64,000 nucleotides of DNA from Pseudomonas sp. NFACC02 (GCF_900110765.1 NZ_FOEO01000009.1:94093-158092); one strand, 5' to 3'. Numbered from the stretch's first letter, positions 1 through 9,606 are shown. The notes: generated by a model from the sequence alone, not told the origin. A program made the numbers and translations.

Positions 1-1
1 G

Positions 2-886
2 GCCGAAGCCGGTCAAGACACTGTTCGCAGCGAAGGCAACAGCACTGAAATCGCCGCGGGTCTGGCCGTCACCGCCGCCGTTGCAGAAAGCGTGATCAGT
101 GCCCCGGCTGAAGCCGACGCTCACCGTCAGGCTGAGCGTGCAACCGCCTCTGTCGAGGCGCCCGCTGCTGAAGCCGCACCTGTCGAGAAAGCCGAAGCGC
201 CTGTCGTCGAAGCGCCCGCCGTCGAAACACCGGCTGTACCCGCCAAACGTTCGATCATGCCGGAAGTGGAAGTCGCGCAATTCGACGCTTCTCTGAGCCC
301 GTTCGAGCGTCAGGTGAAAGCCGCCGCTCAGGCTGAGCTGTTCGAAACCCCGGCTGAAGTTGAAGCACCTGCCGTTGCTGAAGCGCCTGCTCCAGCACCG
401 GTCGTTGAGGCACCTGCTGCGCCTGTTGCACCGGTCGAAGCGCCGAAAGCCGCTGAACCCGTGGTTGAGACGCCCGTCGTCAAGAAGCCAATGGTTGCCG
501 AGCCTGTGGTTGCACCGGCTGAACTGGCCGCTCCGGAAATCGTTGCGGCCCCAGTGGCTGTCGAACCAGCGCCTGCGCCTGCTCCTGCGCCTGCGCCAGT
601 TGCGACTGAAAAGCCAGCACTGCCGATGGCCAGCACCGGCCGCGCGCCGAACGATCCTCGTGAAGTTCGCCGTCGTCGCCTGGAAGCTGAACGCCTGCAG
701 AAGGAAGCTGAAGCGGCCGCAAGCGCTGCGCCACAAGCACCAGCGGCTGCAGAGCCAGCACCTGTTGCCGTCGAAGCCGCTGCGAGCCCTGCCCCGAGTG
801 TTGACGACCACGTCAACACGAAGGAAGTGGTGACCGAGCACGGTGAAGAGCTGGAAGAAAGCAAAGAGCCCAAGCCGCTCGCGTAA
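2..886 (+). CDS. rne: Ribonuclease E, C-terminal part (gene starts before the window)
   Basis: The frame is open from the first bases and ends at TAA 884-886, so only about 294 C-terminal residues are visible. They are the Ala/Pro/Glu/Val-rich low-complexity scaffold typical of the RNase E C-terminal half, with many APA, VEAPA and PAPAP repeats. An arginine-rich stretch (DPREVRRRRLEAERLQKEAE) near positions 654-713 looks like the RNA-binding arginine patch used in degradosome assembly. The catalytic S1/DNase I-like half lies outside the window. Placement next to murB and kdsB matches the usual Pseudomonas order. The composition and the neighbours support the call; no catalytic motif can be checked here. 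Confidence 0.88.
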   Translation, partial: AEAGQDTVRSEGNSTEIAAGLAVTAAVAESVISAPAEADAHRQAERATASVEAPAAEAAPVEKAEAPVVEAPAVETPAVPAKRSIMPEVEVAQFDASLSPFERQVKAAAQAELFETPAEVEAPAVAEAPAPAPVVEAPAAPVAPVEAPKAAEPVVETPVVKKPMVAEPVVAPAELAAPEIVAAPVAVEPAPAPAPAPAPVATEKPALPMASTGRAPNDPREVRRRRLEAERLQKEAEAAASAAPQAPAAAEPAPVAVEAAASPAPSVDDHVNTKEVVTEHGEELEESKEPKPLA

Positions 887-899
887 TCTTCAGTGAATG

Positions 900-938
900 A
901 AAAGCCCCGCCTGTTGCGAAACAGGCGGGGCTTTTTTA
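900..938 (+). terminator. Rho-independent terminator after rne
   Basis: A GC-rich stem (AAGCCCCGCCTGTT paired with AACAGGCGGGGCTT, tetraloop GCGA) is followed by a run of T. It begins about 15 bases after the rne stop. The A-run on its other side means it could also act for the minus-strand gene that ends at 989. Confidence 0.92.
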
Positions 939-988
939 TGGGCGCGGATAGAGCCGGTTAGGGTCGGCAGATCCTGATCCCGCGCCTT

Positions 989-1582
989 CTACGATCTGAA
1001 ATCCAGCGCCGCCGGCACATCCACATCCCAAAGAACCCCGGGGTCTTCAACCGGTAACTCAATGACCCTGGCCCCCTGAAACAGCCGCTTGGCCCCCTTC
1101 TCGCCCGCCAGAGACCGCAGGGCGGAACCAAACCCTCGACCGAAACCGACAGGATGGCCAGACGCGCCGTCGTAAACAGGCACACTGATAGCGTCATCCT
1201 CCAGCGAATTGACCACCCGCTCGAGGGTATCCGAATGGATGAAAGGCATGTCCCCGAGCACAATCAGCCAACCGCGATGATCTGGCTCCGCCGCCACGGC
1301 GGCGGCAATGCTGTCACCCATGCCTGGGGACTCCAGCACCACAACCTCACAACCCTGCTGCAACCCCAGTTCGGTGACACTGCAATAATGAGGACGGGTC
1401 AGGAGCACAATCTTGTCGACAACGGGCCTCAGCCCGACGAGCACATGCTCAAGCACCGAGCGCTCGATACCGTCACGCCCCGTGCATTGCGCCAGTAACT
1501 TGTTGCGATGGGCCCCGGCGATCTGCCGGTAACGGCTGCCAAGCCCTGCTGCCAGGACGACGGCGCACACGGTGTCACTCAT
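989..1582 (-). CDS. MobA/MocA-like nucleotidyltransferase family protein
   Basis: A protein of about 197 residues with the N-terminal nucleotide-binding motif of MobA-like NTP transferases (VVLAAGLGSRYRQ) and a GDMPF metal/nucleotide motif in the middle. Members of this family add CMP or GMP to molybdopterin cofactor or make nucleotide sugars; MocA-type cytidylyltransferase is the nearest idea. The ATG at 1582 (MSDTV) puts the motif at residues 6-18 as usual; an upstream ATG at 1612 would add ten residues of poor quality. It stands alone between rne and murB, both spaced by more than 100 bases. The substrate cannot be read from the sequence. Confidence 0.75.
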   Translation of the reverse strand: MSDTVCAVVLAAGLGSRYRQIAGAHRNKLLAQCTGRDGIERSVLEHVLVGLRPVVDKIVLLTRPHYCSVTELGLQQGCEVVVLESPGMGDSIAAAVAAEPDHRGWLIVLGDMPFIHSDTLERVVNSLEDDAISVPVYDGASGHPVGFGRGFGSALRSLAGEKGAKRLFQGARVIELPVEDPGVLWDVDVPAALDFRS

Positions 1583-1704
1583 GCCCAACCTCGGTTTGAA
1601 GATGTCTCGCATTGGAAATGCAAAGGCCGCGCCATCCCTTCAGCCTCGTGAAAGGCTGAAGTGTAATGGGTTTTGAACAGACGAGCGTGGACGCGAGACA
1701 CACC

Positions 1705-2724
1705 TCAATAGAGGTTAGGCTCCATCTCCAGCGTCACACCGAAACGTTCGAGGATGTCGGCTTGAATCCGCTGCGCAAGGGTTAGCAGGTCGCGCCCGGT
1801 GGCCGAACCGTAGTTGACCAGCACCAGCGACTGCAACGCATGAACACCCGCATCGCCTTCCCGAAAACCTTTCCAGCCTGCCTGCTCGATGAGCCAGCCT
1901 GCCGCAAGTTTCACCTGGCCGCCAGGGTGTGGATACGCCACAAGGCCCGGATGCGTCTGCTTGATGCGCTCGGCGAGCTCAACGGGGACAACCGGATTCT
2001 TGAAGAAGCTGCCTGCATTGCCCAACACGGCAGGATCAGGCAGTTTCTCACTGCGGATCTCACAGATCGCCCGACTGACATGCATCGGCGTTGGCTGGTG
2101 AATGCCCTGATCCTGAAGGCGCTGGCGCACCGGGCCGTAATCCAGATGCAACCTGGCGGCGAAACTCAGTTTGAAGCGCACCCGAAGAATCAACCAGCGA
2201 CCGGTCTGGTGCTTGAACACGCTGTCGCGGTAACCGAACGCGCAGTCAGCCAGGGAAAACTCGCGCAATTCGCCGTTTTCCCGATCCAGCGCCACCAGAC
2301 TATGGAACACGTCTTTCAGCTCAACGCCATAGGCGCCGATATTCTGCATCGGTGCTGCACCGACCGTACCCGGAATGAGGCTGAGGTTTTCCACGCCCGA
2401 CAGACCGCGCGCCAGCATTTCCTGGACGAACGGGTGCCAGGGCTCTCCTGCCTCAGCCTCGACGATCGCATCGCCGCAGTCTTCGTGGAGGATGCGAATG
2501 CCCCGACTGGCCATGCGCAGCACCAACGCGTCAAGATCCTTACTCAACAGCAGGTTGCTGCCGCCGCCGATGACCAGCAGTTCAACCTTGTGCGCCGCCG
2601 AGTACGCCAGCGCCTCGCGGACATCACTGTCGTTGTGCGCCTCGGCAAACAGCCGGGCACGCACATCGACACCAAAGGTGTTGAACGGCTTGAGTGAAAC
2701 GTTGGATTGAATCTGCAGGCTCAT
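1705..2724 (-). CDS. murB: UDP-N-acetylenolpyruvoylglucosamine reductase MurB
   Basis: MurB reduces UDP-GlcNAc-enolpyruvate to UDP-MurNAc with NADPH and FAD, the second committed step of peptidoglycan precursor synthesis in the cytoplasm. The 339-residue product shows the NTFGV start of the FAD domain, the VIGGGSNLLL flavin motif, the catalytic serine in GNAGSFFKNP and a terminal glutamate in LEMEPNLY, as in type I MurB. The ATG at 2724 (MSLQIQSN) is preferred; a longer reading from 2760 adds an unconserved cysteine-rich dozen. It follows kdsB at 47 bases on the same strand and may be cotranscribed with it. Confidence 0.96.
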   Translation of the reverse strand: MSLQIQSNVSLKPFNTFGVDVRARLFAEAHNDSDVREALAYSAAHKVELLVIGGGSNLLLSKDLDALVLRMASRGIRILHEDCGDAIVEAEAGEPWHPFVQEMLARGLSGVENLSLIPGTVGAAPMQNIGAYGVELKDVFHSLVALDRENGELREFSLADCAFGYRDSVFKHQTGRWLILRVRFKLSFAARLHLDYGPVRQRLQDQGIHQPTPMHVSRAICEIRSEKLPDPAVLGNAGSFFKNPVVPVELAERIKQTHPGLVAYPHPGGQVKLAAGWLIEQAGWKGFREGDAGVHALQSLVLVNYGSATGRDLLTLAQRIQADILERFGVTLEMEPNLY

Positions 2725-2770
2725 GCAAGCACCTGCCTGAAGACCACCTGAGCATGACACCCCATCACCG

Positions 2771-3535
2771 TTAAACCTCCATTAAACGCCGGACGCGTTC
2801 CAGGTCTTCGGCGGTGTCGACACCGGCGGGCGGCGCTTCCACTGCATCGGCGACGTGAATCCGCACGCCGTGCCACAGGGCTCGCAGTTGTTCGAGGTTT
2901 TCGGTGTTTTCCAGCCAGCAAGGGCCCCAACTGACGAAGTCATGCAGGAAACCGGCGCGATAGGCGTAGATGCCAATATGTCGACGGTACGGAACGCCTT
3001 CCGGCAGTTCGTCACGGGTTTTGGCCAACGCATCTCGCGCCCAGGGCAGCGGCGCGCGGCTGAACGTCAGCGCCAGGCCATTGAGGTCGGCACAGACTTT
3101 GACCACGTTCGGGTTGAACAGCGCTGTTACGTCGTCGATCGGCTCGGCCAGCGTCGACATACGTGCTTCAGGGTGTGCGGCGAGGTTATCGGCGACCTGA
3201 TCGATCACGGCGGGAGGGATCATCGGCTCGTCGCCCTGAACGTTCACCACGATGGCGTCGTTGGCGAGCCCGAGCAGCGACGCCACTTCGGCCAGCCGGT
3301 CGGTGCCCGAATTGTGATCGTCGCGGGTCATCAACACTTCAGCGCCGAACGCCAGGCATGCGTCGACGATGCGCTGATCGTCAGTGGCAACCACGATACG
3401 CTCCGCGCTGCTTTTGCAGGCCTGCTCCCAGACGTGCTGGATCATCGGCTTGCCAGCAATGGTTTTCAGCGGCTTCCCGGGAAAACGGCTCGAACCATAA
3501 CGCGCAGGGATAACAACGGTAAACGCTGCGGTCAT
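2771..3535 (-). CDS. kdsB: 3-deoxy-manno-octulosonate cytidylyltransferase KdsB
   Basis: KdsB activates Kdo as CMP-Kdo for the lipopolysaccharide inner core. The 254-residue protein starts with the nucleotide-binding motif [15 protein letters not shown] and carries QGDEPMI, both diagnostic of the family, and has the family's usual length. Its start overlaps the stop of the Trm112-like gene by four bases (ATGA), so the two are translationally coupled. The cluster lpxK-Trm112-kdsB-murB places lipid A, Kdo and peptidoglycan precursor steps in one transcription unit. Confidence 0.97.
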   Translation of the reverse strand: MTAAFTVVIPARYGSSRFPGKPLKTIAGKPMIQHVWEQACKSSAERIVVATDDQRIVDACLAFGAEVLMTRDDHNSGTDRLAEVASLLGLANDAIVVNVQGDEPMIPPAVIDQVADNLAAHPEARMSTLAEPIDDVTALFNPNVVKVCADLNGLALTFSRAPLPWARDALAKTRDELPEGVPYRRHIGIYAYRAGFLHDFVSWGPCWLENTENLEQLRALWHGVRIHVADAVEAPPAGVDTAEDLERVRRLMEV

Positions 3536-3717
3536 TTGTCCAGACGCTCATCGGTGGTCAGGGTGCGCGCTTCGCTTTCCAGCATCACGGGGATGCCGTC
3601 ACGGATCGGGTAAGCCAGACCGGCGCCCTTGCTGATCAGCTCGGTTTTGTCGGCGCTGAGCTTGAGCGGACCCTTGCAGATCGGGCAGGCGAGGATGTCG
3701 AGCAATTTGGTGTCCAT
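3532..3717 (-). CDS. Trm112-like (YcaR/UPF0434) small protein
   Basis: A 61-residue protein beginning [19 protein letters not shown]. This is the Trm112/YcaR fold, normally found between lpxK and kdsB in gammaproteobacteria. The CPIC pair is present but the second cysteine pair of true zinc-binding Trm112 proteins is absent, as is common in the YcaR group. The start at 3717 follows family length; a longer frame to 3771 overlaps lpxK and is not conserved-looking. Its molecular role is not established; in other members it activates methyltransferases. Confidence 0.9.
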   Translation of the reverse strand: MDTKLLDILACPICKGPLKLSADKTELISKGAGLAYPIRDGIPVMLESEARTLTTDERLDK

Positions 3718-3734
3718 AAGAAATCCTGAGCGTG

Positions 3735-4730
3735 TCATGGCAAAAGCCGGGTTAACTGCGAATCGAACCAACGGATGAAGGCCGGAGAAGGCACGGCTTC
3801 AACGGCGAGGTACCACCAGTCGGGGGCCGCGAAAGCCGCACATTTCACGGCATCTTTTTCGGTCATGACCAAGGGCAGGACCGGCGTGAACGCCAGCGCC
3901 TGTGCACTGAACACGGCATGATCGGCGAACGCATGCGGAACAGGCCGCCAGTGTAGTCCTTCGAGGGTGTTGAAGAAACGTTGCGGGTTACCGATCCCCG
4001 CCACTGCGTGCAGCGCTTGTCCGGCCGGAAAGTAATCCACGGGGCGGCGCTCGCCGCTCAGCAGGTTGACCAGCGCGGTGGGTTGCAATCTGAACGCGTA
4101 ACCGTCGTCGCGATCTTCGCTGGCGCCGTTGTACAGCAAGGCGTCGACGCTCTGCAGACGCTCGACCGGCTCACGCAGAGGACCGGCCGGCAGGCAGCGG
4201 CGATTGCCCAGCCCGCGCGCGGCGTCGATCAGGACCAGCTCTAGGTCCCGGGCGAGCCGGTAATGCTGCAGGCCGTCGTCGGACAGGATCAGATCGAGCG
4301 GTTCTTCTGCGAGCAGTCCGCGCACGGCCTGCGAACGATCAGGGTCGATCATCAGCGGCACGCCGGTGCGTTTGACGATCAGCAGGGGCTCATCCCCCGC
4401 CTGATCGGCACTCTGCTCAGCGGTGACACGCCACGGAAAGCTCGGCGGTCTGGCGCCATAACCTCGGCTGACCACACCCACGCGCAGCCCCCGACGACGA
4501 CAGTCATCGATCATCCAGAGAATCAGCGGGGTCTTGCCGGTGCCGCCCACCGTAATGTTACCCACCACGATCACCGGCACGGGCGCTGTGTAGATGTCGC
4601 CCTGCCCGGCCACGAAACGCGCGCGTTTGTTATTGACGACGCGACGGTACAAGGCTTCAAGCGGACGCAGCAGCGTCAGCGCCGGATGGCCTTCGTACCA
4701 TGCGTCCAGCAAGCGATCAGTGAGTGCCAT
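3735..4730 (-). CDS. lpxK: Tetraacyldisaccharide 4'-kinase LpxK
   Basis: LpxK phosphorylates the 4' position of the lipid A disaccharide at the inner membrane, giving lipid IVA. The 331-residue product has the Walker A variant [13 protein letters not shown] near residue 55-68 and the DDGLQHY motif of the family. The N-terminus is the amphipathic/hydrophobic membrane anchor. The start ATG at 4730 shares one base with the exbD stop (TGATG), showing coupling to exbD. Length and neighbours are standard. Confidence 0.97.
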   Translation of the reverse strand: MALTDRLLDAWYEGHPALTLLRPLEALYRRVVNNKRARFVAGQGDIYTAPVPVIVVGNITVGGTGKTPLILWMIDDCRRRGLRVGVVSRGYGARPPSFPWRVTAEQSADQAGDEPLLIVKRTGVPLMIDPDRSQAVRGLLAEEPLDLILSDDGLQHYRLARDLELVLIDAARGLGNRRCLPAGPLREPVERLQSVDALLYNGASEDRDDGYAFRLQPTALVNLLSGERRPVDYFPAGQALHAVAGIGNPQRFFNTLEGLHWRPVPHAFADHAVFSAQALAFTPVLPLVMTEKDAVKCAAFAAPDWWYLAVEAVPSPAFIRWFDSQLTRLLP

Positions 4731-5161
4731 CAGTTAGCCGAGGCGGCCTCGACGGTGGTCATGCGCAAGTGAGCGAAACCGAGCTTGCCTGCGGCGTCCA
4801 TCGCGGTGATGACCGACTGGTGAGGGGTCTTGCCGTCAGCGCTGATGGACAACGGCAAGCTGGTGTCCCCGCCCGATTCCTTCTGCAAGGCATCGATCAG
4901 GGTTTCCAGTTTGCTGTCGGCCAACAGCGTGTTGTTCACCGAGTAGGCACCTTCGGCGTTGATCGTGATATCGACGTGCTTTTTCTCGACATCGTCGGCC
5001 GACGCGCCGGTGACCGACTGCGGCAGATCCACGCGCATCTGGGTTTCGCGGGTAAAGGTCGTGGTGACCACAAAGAACAGCAGCAGAATGAACACCACGT
5101 CGATCAGCGACACCAGGTTGATGTCGATGGTCTCCCGAGGTTTGCGGCGGCGGAATTTCAC
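4730..5161 (-). CDS. exbD: ExbD/TolR-family biopolymer transport protein
   Basis: A 143-residue ExbD/TolR protein: a short basic cytoplasmic N-terminus (KFRRRKPRE), one membrane helix ([17 protein letters not shown]) with the conserved aspartate used for proton transfer, and a periplasmic domain. It works with the adjacent ExbB-like protein as a proton-driven motor. It starts with GTG at 5161, overlapping the exbB stop as GTGA. This pair in front of lpxK is the chromosomal copy often called tolQ-type/exbD2; whether it powers TonB or another partner is not evident here. Confidence 0.93.
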   Translation of the reverse strand: MKFRRRKPRETIDINLVSLIDVVFILLLFFVVTTTFTRETQMRVDLPQSVTGASADDVEKKHVDITINAEGAYSVNNTLLADSKLETLIDALQKESGGDTSLPLSISADGKTPHQSVITAMDAAGKLGFAHLRMTTVEAASAN

Positions 5162-5841
5162 TTCTTGCGGCCCTCGCCGCGGGCGGCAGCCTTGAGATCA
5201 GGCTTGGCATCGGTCAGGTCCACGTCACGGTCGCCCTGCACCACTTCCACCAGTTTGATCGCTTCCTGCTCCATGCCGACCACCAGTTCGTCGACGCGGC
5301 TTTGCAGGTAGCGATGAAAGAAGATGGCCGGGATCGCGACCGTCAAGCCGGACGCCGTACAGATCAGCGCCTTGGCGATACCGCCGGCCAACATGCCCGC
5401 GTTACCGGTCATGCCGGTGCTGGTGAACGAACTGAAGATGTCGATCATGCCCAGCACGGTACCGAGCAGGCCCAGCAACGGCGCCATGGCGGCGATGGTC
5501 CCGAGGGTGGCGAGATAGCGTTCCAGCTCGTGAATCACCCGCGCAGCGGCTTCCTCGATGCACTCCTTCATGATCTCGCGACCGTGACGGGAGTTGGCCA
5601 GACCGGCCGCCAGAATCTCACCCAGCGGCGAATCGGCGCGCAGTTCCTTGAGCTTGTCGCTGCTCAGTTGCTTGTCCTGGATCCAGCGCCACACCTGGCC
5701 GAGCAGGTGCGGTGGCGTAATACGGCTGGCACGCAGGGTCCACAGACGTTCGATGATGATTCCGACGGCGGCAATGGAACTCAAAATGATCGGTAGCATC
5801 ATCCAGCCACCCGATTTGACCAGCTCCCACACAGCGACCAC
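5158..5841 (-). CDS. exbB: MotA/TolQ/ExbB proton channel family protein
   Basis: A 227-residue protein with the ExbB/TolQ topology: a first membrane helix at about residues 12-30 (GGWMMLPIILSSIAAVGII), a long cytoplasmic loop, and two helices near residues 125-190 containing APLLGLLGTVLGMIDIF and the GGIAKALICTASGLTVAIP segment that lines the proton path. It is the first gene of the exbB-exbD-lpxK-Trm112-kdsB run; the four-base overlap with exbD implies coupled translation. The start could be a few residues further in; MVAVWELV is taken. Confidence 0.94.
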   Translation of the reverse strand: MVAVWELVKSGGWMMLPIILSSIAAVGIIIERLWTLRASRITPPHLLGQVWRWIQDKQLSSDKLKELRADSPLGEILAAGLANSRHGREIMKECIEEAAARVIHELERYLATLGTIAAMAPLLGLLGTVLGMIDIFSSFTSTGMTGNAGMLAGGIAKALICTASGLTVAIPAIFFHRYLQSRVDELVVGMEQEAIKLVEVVQGDRDVDLTDAKPDLKAAARGEGRKK

Positions 5842-5915
5842 CCCCTGAAAAAAAGTGGCGCCACTCTAACATAGGGCGGTCGGCTCGCCGAACCCGTCGA
5901 CGAATATCCGACCAT

Positions 5916-8132
5916 TCACTCACGCCAGAAGCGTCTTTCCCTGCGTTCGGCCTCAATGCCCTTGAAGCTGCCCAATCGCAAAGTGATGGCACCTAGTTCT
6001 GCACTGTCGTAGGTTTCAACGCCGAACCAGCGATAGCGGGACATCACCAGCGGATGCGGGTGACCAAAGGCATTGTTTCGGCCTCGGGAGATGAGCACGC
6101 CTTTCGGCGACACCGCCTGCAACAGCGCTTTGGACGATGAGCTTCGGCTGCCGTGGTGAGGGGCTTGCAACCAGTCTGCGCGAACGTCAAAACCCTGCTC
6201 CAACATCGCCCGCTCGGCGGGCACGTCGATGTCTCCCGTCAACAACAGGCGCTCGCCCTGCGCGTCGACACTCAGCACACACGATGCCTGGTTGCCCTGG
6301 GCCGCGTGTTCCCAGATCCAGGTGGAAAACGTCACCTCGTCCCAGGTCCAGGTTTCACCATTGCGGCAGGACTCGACAGGCAACTCAGCCGGCATCCGGG
6401 CAGCGTCGCCCGCCAGGACCCTGCCCACAGGCAACGCCTGATGAATCGCCGGCGCGCCCCCCGCATGATCGGCATCGGCGTGACTGAGCAACATCATGTC
6501 CAGACGCCCTATTCCTGCACGACGAATCGCAGGCAAGACCACACGCTCGCCGATGTCGAACTCGCCAAAGCGCGGTCCGGCGTCATAGAGCAAGGTGTGT
6601 TCACGTGTGCGTAGCAAAATCGCCAGCCCCTGCCCCACGTCGAGTTGCAGCACTTCAACTTCGCCTTGGGGAATGCGCTTCTGCGGCACAAACACGCAGA
6701 GCAGCAACAGGGGCCAACCCAACGCGCGCAATGGCACGCCGTTGGGTAATAGAAGCAGCAGCGCTCCCAGCAGGCTCAACGGCCACACCCAGAACGGCGT
6801 CGCCGAGCCGATCCATGCCGGTGCGGCCTCGGCGGCGAACGCGAGAACGAGGAACAACGCGTTCATCGAACCGCCGGCCAGCCAGAGCAGGCTTTCGCCT
6901 ACCCACGGAACGGCCAGAAAGAACGTGCCGAAGAGCGCCAGAGGCAGGATAAAAATACTGACCCATGGCACCGCCAGCAGATTGACCAAAGGGCCGCTGA
7001 CACTGACCGGCAGGTTCAGCGCCAGCAAGACCGGCAAGAGCCCGAGGGCGATCAGCCATTGCGCCCGCGACCAGCTTTGTAGCCAGCGCCAGGCGCCCAG
7101 CCGTCCGCCAAAGATCACCATCAGAATGCCAACGGCCACGAACGACAGCCAGAAGCCCGGACGAAGGCTGATCAAAGGCTCGACGATCAGCACCAGATTC
7201 AACGCGATCAGCATCGGCCAGATCACCCCCAAGTGCCGAAAGCGTAACCGCCACAGCAACACCAGCCCAAGCATGACGCAGGCTCGCTGCACCGGGACGT
7301 CGAAACCGGCAAGGAAGCCATAGAACACGGCGCCACTCAACGCAAGCAGGCACGCCGACGGCAACCAGGGGAGAAAACGCGGCCATAACCCCCAACGCGC
7401 AAGCCCGGCCACCAGCCCATATAACAATCCGGCCAGCAAACCGATGTGCGTGCCGGAAATCACCAACAGATGGACTGTCCCGGTGTCCTGCAACACTTGC
7501 CAGTCGGCGGGACTCAACCCCGAGTCGTCACCGAGCACCAACGCAGCCAGACCGCCTTGCCTTCCTTGAGCGTCGACGGCCAGCAGGCGTTGACGAATCG
7601 TGTCGCGCCACGAATGGGTCGTCGCCCTGATTAACTCGCCGTCGACCACGGTGCCTGTCGCCCCGATGCGCTGCGCCAACAGCCACGCTTGATAGTCGAA
7701 CGCGCCGGGATTGGCTAGACCGCCCGGGCGCTTGAGTTTCACCGCGAGCCGCCAGTGCTCGCCACTTTGCACGACGGGGCCGTCGTACCAGGCAATGCGC
7801 AGTTGCCCGGGCAGCCGGGTTCGGCGGGACACCGGGTCTTGCAACTGAAAACGGACCACCCCGTCGACGGTATGCGGCAAGCCGACGACCTGACCTTCCA
7901 GCCAGAGCGTCTGGCCATCCAGACGCTCTGGGAGCCGATCATCCAGCGCCGACTTGGCCGACACACAGGCCCACGTCACCCCGAAGAGAAAGAACGCGAC
8001 TGGATACGTGCGAAATGGCAACAGCATCAGGGCGACAACGGGCATCGCCAGCATCAACCAGACCGGCGGTAATGCCGGTAAAAAACGCAGGACGAGCAGT
8101 CCCAGTGCAAGCGCCAGCATCCCTGTGCGCAT
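5916..8132 (-). CDS. comEC: DNA internalization competence protein ComEC/Rec2
   Basis: A 738-residue inner-membrane protein that forms the channel for single-stranded DNA during natural transformation. Three parts are visible: N-terminal helices with a DUF4131-like OB region, the Competence domain with many helices (about residues 190-460, including GTVHLLVISGTHIGLLAGL), and a C-terminal metallo-beta-lactamase-like domain with LDVGQGLAILL and the metal motif SHADADHAGG. Length is normal and no frameshift is seen. It is transcribed away from the DUF2062 gene. Confidence 0.96.
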   Translation of the reverse strand: MRTGMLALALGLLVLRFLPALPPVWLMLAMPVVALMLLPFRTYPVAFFLFGVTWACVSAKSALDDRLPERLDGQTLWLEGQVVGLPHTVDGVVRFQLQDPVSRRTRLPGQLRIAWYDGPVVQSGEHWRLAVKLKRPGGLANPGAFDYQAWLLAQRIGATGTVVDGELIRATTHSWRDTIRQRLLAVDAQGRQGGLAALVLGDDSGLSPADWQVLQDTGTVHLLVISGTHIGLLAGLLYGLVAGLARWGLWPRFLPWLPSACLLALSGAVFYGFLAGFDVPVQRACVMLGLVLLWRLRFRHLGVIWPMLIALNLVLIVEPLISLRPGFWLSFVAVGILMVIFGGRLGAWRWLQSWSRAQWLIALGLLPVLLALNLPVSVSGPLVNLLAVPWVSIFILPLALFGTFFLAVPWVGESLLWLAGGSMNALFLVLAFAAEAAPAWIGSATPFWVWPLSLLGALLLLLPNGVPLRALGWPLLLLCVFVPQKRIPQGEVEVLQLDVGQGLAILLRTREHTLLYDAGPRFGEFDIGERVVLPAIRRAGIGRLDMMLLSHADADHAGGAPAIHQALPVGRVLAGDAARMPAELPVESCRNGETWTWDEVTFSTWIWEHAAQGNQASCVLSVDAQGERLLLTGDIDVPAERAMLEQGFDVRADWLQAPHHGSRSSSSKALLQAVSPKGVLISRGRNNAFGHPHPLVMSRYRWFGVETYDSAELGAITLRLGSFKGIEAERRERRFWRE

Positions 8133-8286
8133 AAGGCTTTCCTTGTCGACAGATGAAATTCACCCTCAATGACTTAGCGCACTGACGAAGGCGCGCATTT
8201 ATTAATTGTCACAATGTCTGAATTTCCATCCGTCACTATCCATGCATACTTGCCCGAGTTTGCCCGCCCAACCCCCGGAATCCCGT

Positions 8287-8802
8287 ATGCCACGCCACCT
8301 GATCAAGCGGTACATGCCCGATCCGAACAGCATCCGGGAACATAAATCCTTACGTTTTCTTGGCCGTTTGCTGCATGACCCCAACCTTTGGCACCTGAAC
8401 AGGCACTCCGTCGCGAGGGCCATGGGGGTCGGGTTGTTTGCCGCATTGATGCCGATGCCCCTGCAGATGCTACTGGCCGCGGTCCTGGCAATTCGCGTGC
8501 GCGCCAACCTGCCGATTGCCGTCAGCCTGTGCTGGCTCACCAACCCGCTGACGATGCCGCCGGTGTTCTACTGCACGTACAAGATCGGCGCCCTGCTGAT
8601 GGGGTTGCCGCCCCGCCATTTTCCGGACGAGATGAGCTGGGACTGGATCAGCGGGCAGCTCTCGACGTTGTGGCAGCCCTTTCTGCTGGGATCGTTGGTG
8701 GCGGGCGTGGTGCTGGGCGTGGCGGGGTATTTCGGGACGATGGCGTATTGGCGCTGGTGGGTCGGACGGCAGTGGAAGCGGCGTAGGGCGAAGCGCGGAT
8801 AG
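8287..8802 (+). CDS. DUF2062 domain-containing membrane protein
   Basis: A 171-residue protein with DUF2062 features: a basic N-terminus (MPRHLIKRYMPDP), the NRHSVARAMGVGLFAALMPMPLQMLLA block, the WLTNPLTMPPVFY motif and two to three membrane helices. The function is unknown. The ATG at 8287 is chosen over 8206 because family members begin just before the basic segment. Codons for residues about 119-171 include the segment that reappears, shortened, at 11218-11300. Confidence 0.9.
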   Translation: MPRHLIKRYMPDPNSIREHKSLRFLGRLLHDPNLWHLNRHSVARAMGVGLFAALMPMPLQMLLAAVLAIRVRANLPIAVSLCWLTNPLTMPPVFYCTYKIGALLMGLPPRHFPDEMSWDWISGQLSTLWQPFLLGSLVAGVVLGVAGYFGTMAYWRWWVGRQWKRRRAKRG

Positions 8803-9237
8803 CGCGAACACTGGAAACACCTGTGGGATTAAGCCCTCCGGGTAAATCTGAACGTTTCATGGCAATTCATTCACCCGCTTGCCAGTAGTCGTGCGTTGCA
8901 GCGATCTCCCGATATACATTTACAGTCTTTGAGACACCCTCCGAGCAATTCAATGTTCGATAGAAAAATGACCCTGCTAGTAACAATCAAGGACAGGCAG
9001 AATAAAACAGAAAGTGATAGAAAACCTGACTGGACTGTGCCATTGGGATGCTCACTCCTTCAGTCGCTGCTCTGAAATACCATTTGATTCATCTCAACAC
9101 CGTCAATCAGCACCGTCCGCTGCCTATTTTGTATCGTCGGCAGATGAAACCCAGTAAAGCAAGGGCAACAGCTCTCGAATGGTGAACTGGAAAATCTTAT
9201 TCACCTCTTTCTTTTTTTGACTTGACATTTATTTTGG
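8803..9237. other. AT-richer intergenic region downstream of the immunity-like gene
   Basis: About 435 bases without a convincing full gene, clearly richer in A/T than the flanks. It lies at the 3' side of the hcp-effector-immunity run. The minus strand holds short readable fragments (see 9060-9228) and an ATG with a GAAGGAG box near 9032-9050 that opens only about 18 codons. It looks like decayed accessory DNA. Confidence 0.6.
9060..9228 (-). pseudogene. Possible short decayed ORF after the immunity-like gene
   Basis: Reading down from an ATG at 9228, ten bases after the immunity-like stop, gives 34 codons (MSSQKKKEVNKIFQF..., then LLPLLYWVSSADDTK) to a TAG at 9124-9126. The neighbouring frame carries on with NRQRTVLIDGVEMNQMVFQ and stops at 9060-9062. 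Joined by a one-base shift, the two would make roughly 55 residues. This could be a frameshifted third gene of the islet or a chance reading; no family is recognised and no strong ribosome site is seen. Confidence 0.25.
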
Positions 9238-9606
9238 TTAGGTCGTTTCTATCACATACCCCAAAATCATCAACACTAATAGATTCAAGGATAGATGCGT
9301 GTAGAGAATCCATAGTCGAAGCTTAAAATGATAGGGGACTCTGAAGTTATCATTTTCCCTTATATAACCTCGGCGACACATGGCAGAAGGAAACGTTACG
9401 GCTAAAAAGATCATATTTATGCGCATATGCCTTCCTATTACCCCGTCTCCCCATATCCCTTTAGTTAGCGCGATACAAGGGCTGCTTGATAGACAACCCT
9501 CCAAAAAATTGAGGTTTTTTAATGCAAATATCACGAACATGACAATGTTGAACCATAAGCTCAGTAAAAGTGCCAGCCCAACCGCCCCGGTCGCAGTGGC
9601 AGGCAT
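9238..9606 (-). CDS. Small membrane protein, probable immunity protein
   Basis: About 122 residues with a strong N-terminal helix (AVGLALLLSLWFNIVMFVIFAL), a possible central hydrophobic stretch (INMIFLAVTF) and a C-terminal helix (LSLNLLVLMILGYVI). The ATG at 9606 shares one base with the effector stop (TGATG); an alternative ATG at 9618 would give 126 residues. It has no family I recognise. Position directly after a membrane-active effector candidate, tight coupling, small size and inner-membrane topology are what is expected of immunity proteins against pore-forming T6SS toxins. The immunity role is inference. Confidence 0.6.
   Translation of the reverse strand: MPATATGAVGLALLLSLWFNIVMFVIFALKNLNFLEGCLSSSPCIALTKGIWGDGVIGRHMRINMIFLAVTFPSAMCRRGYIRENDNFRVPYHFKLRLWILYTHLSLNLLVLMILGYVIETT

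Noticed and set aside
360..833. Alternative frames inside rne and the PAPAP repeats as a separate tandem repeat gene
   Set aside because: The low-complexity Ala/Pro-rich RNase E scaffold leaves every frame open; the rne frame is continuous from the window edge to its stop.
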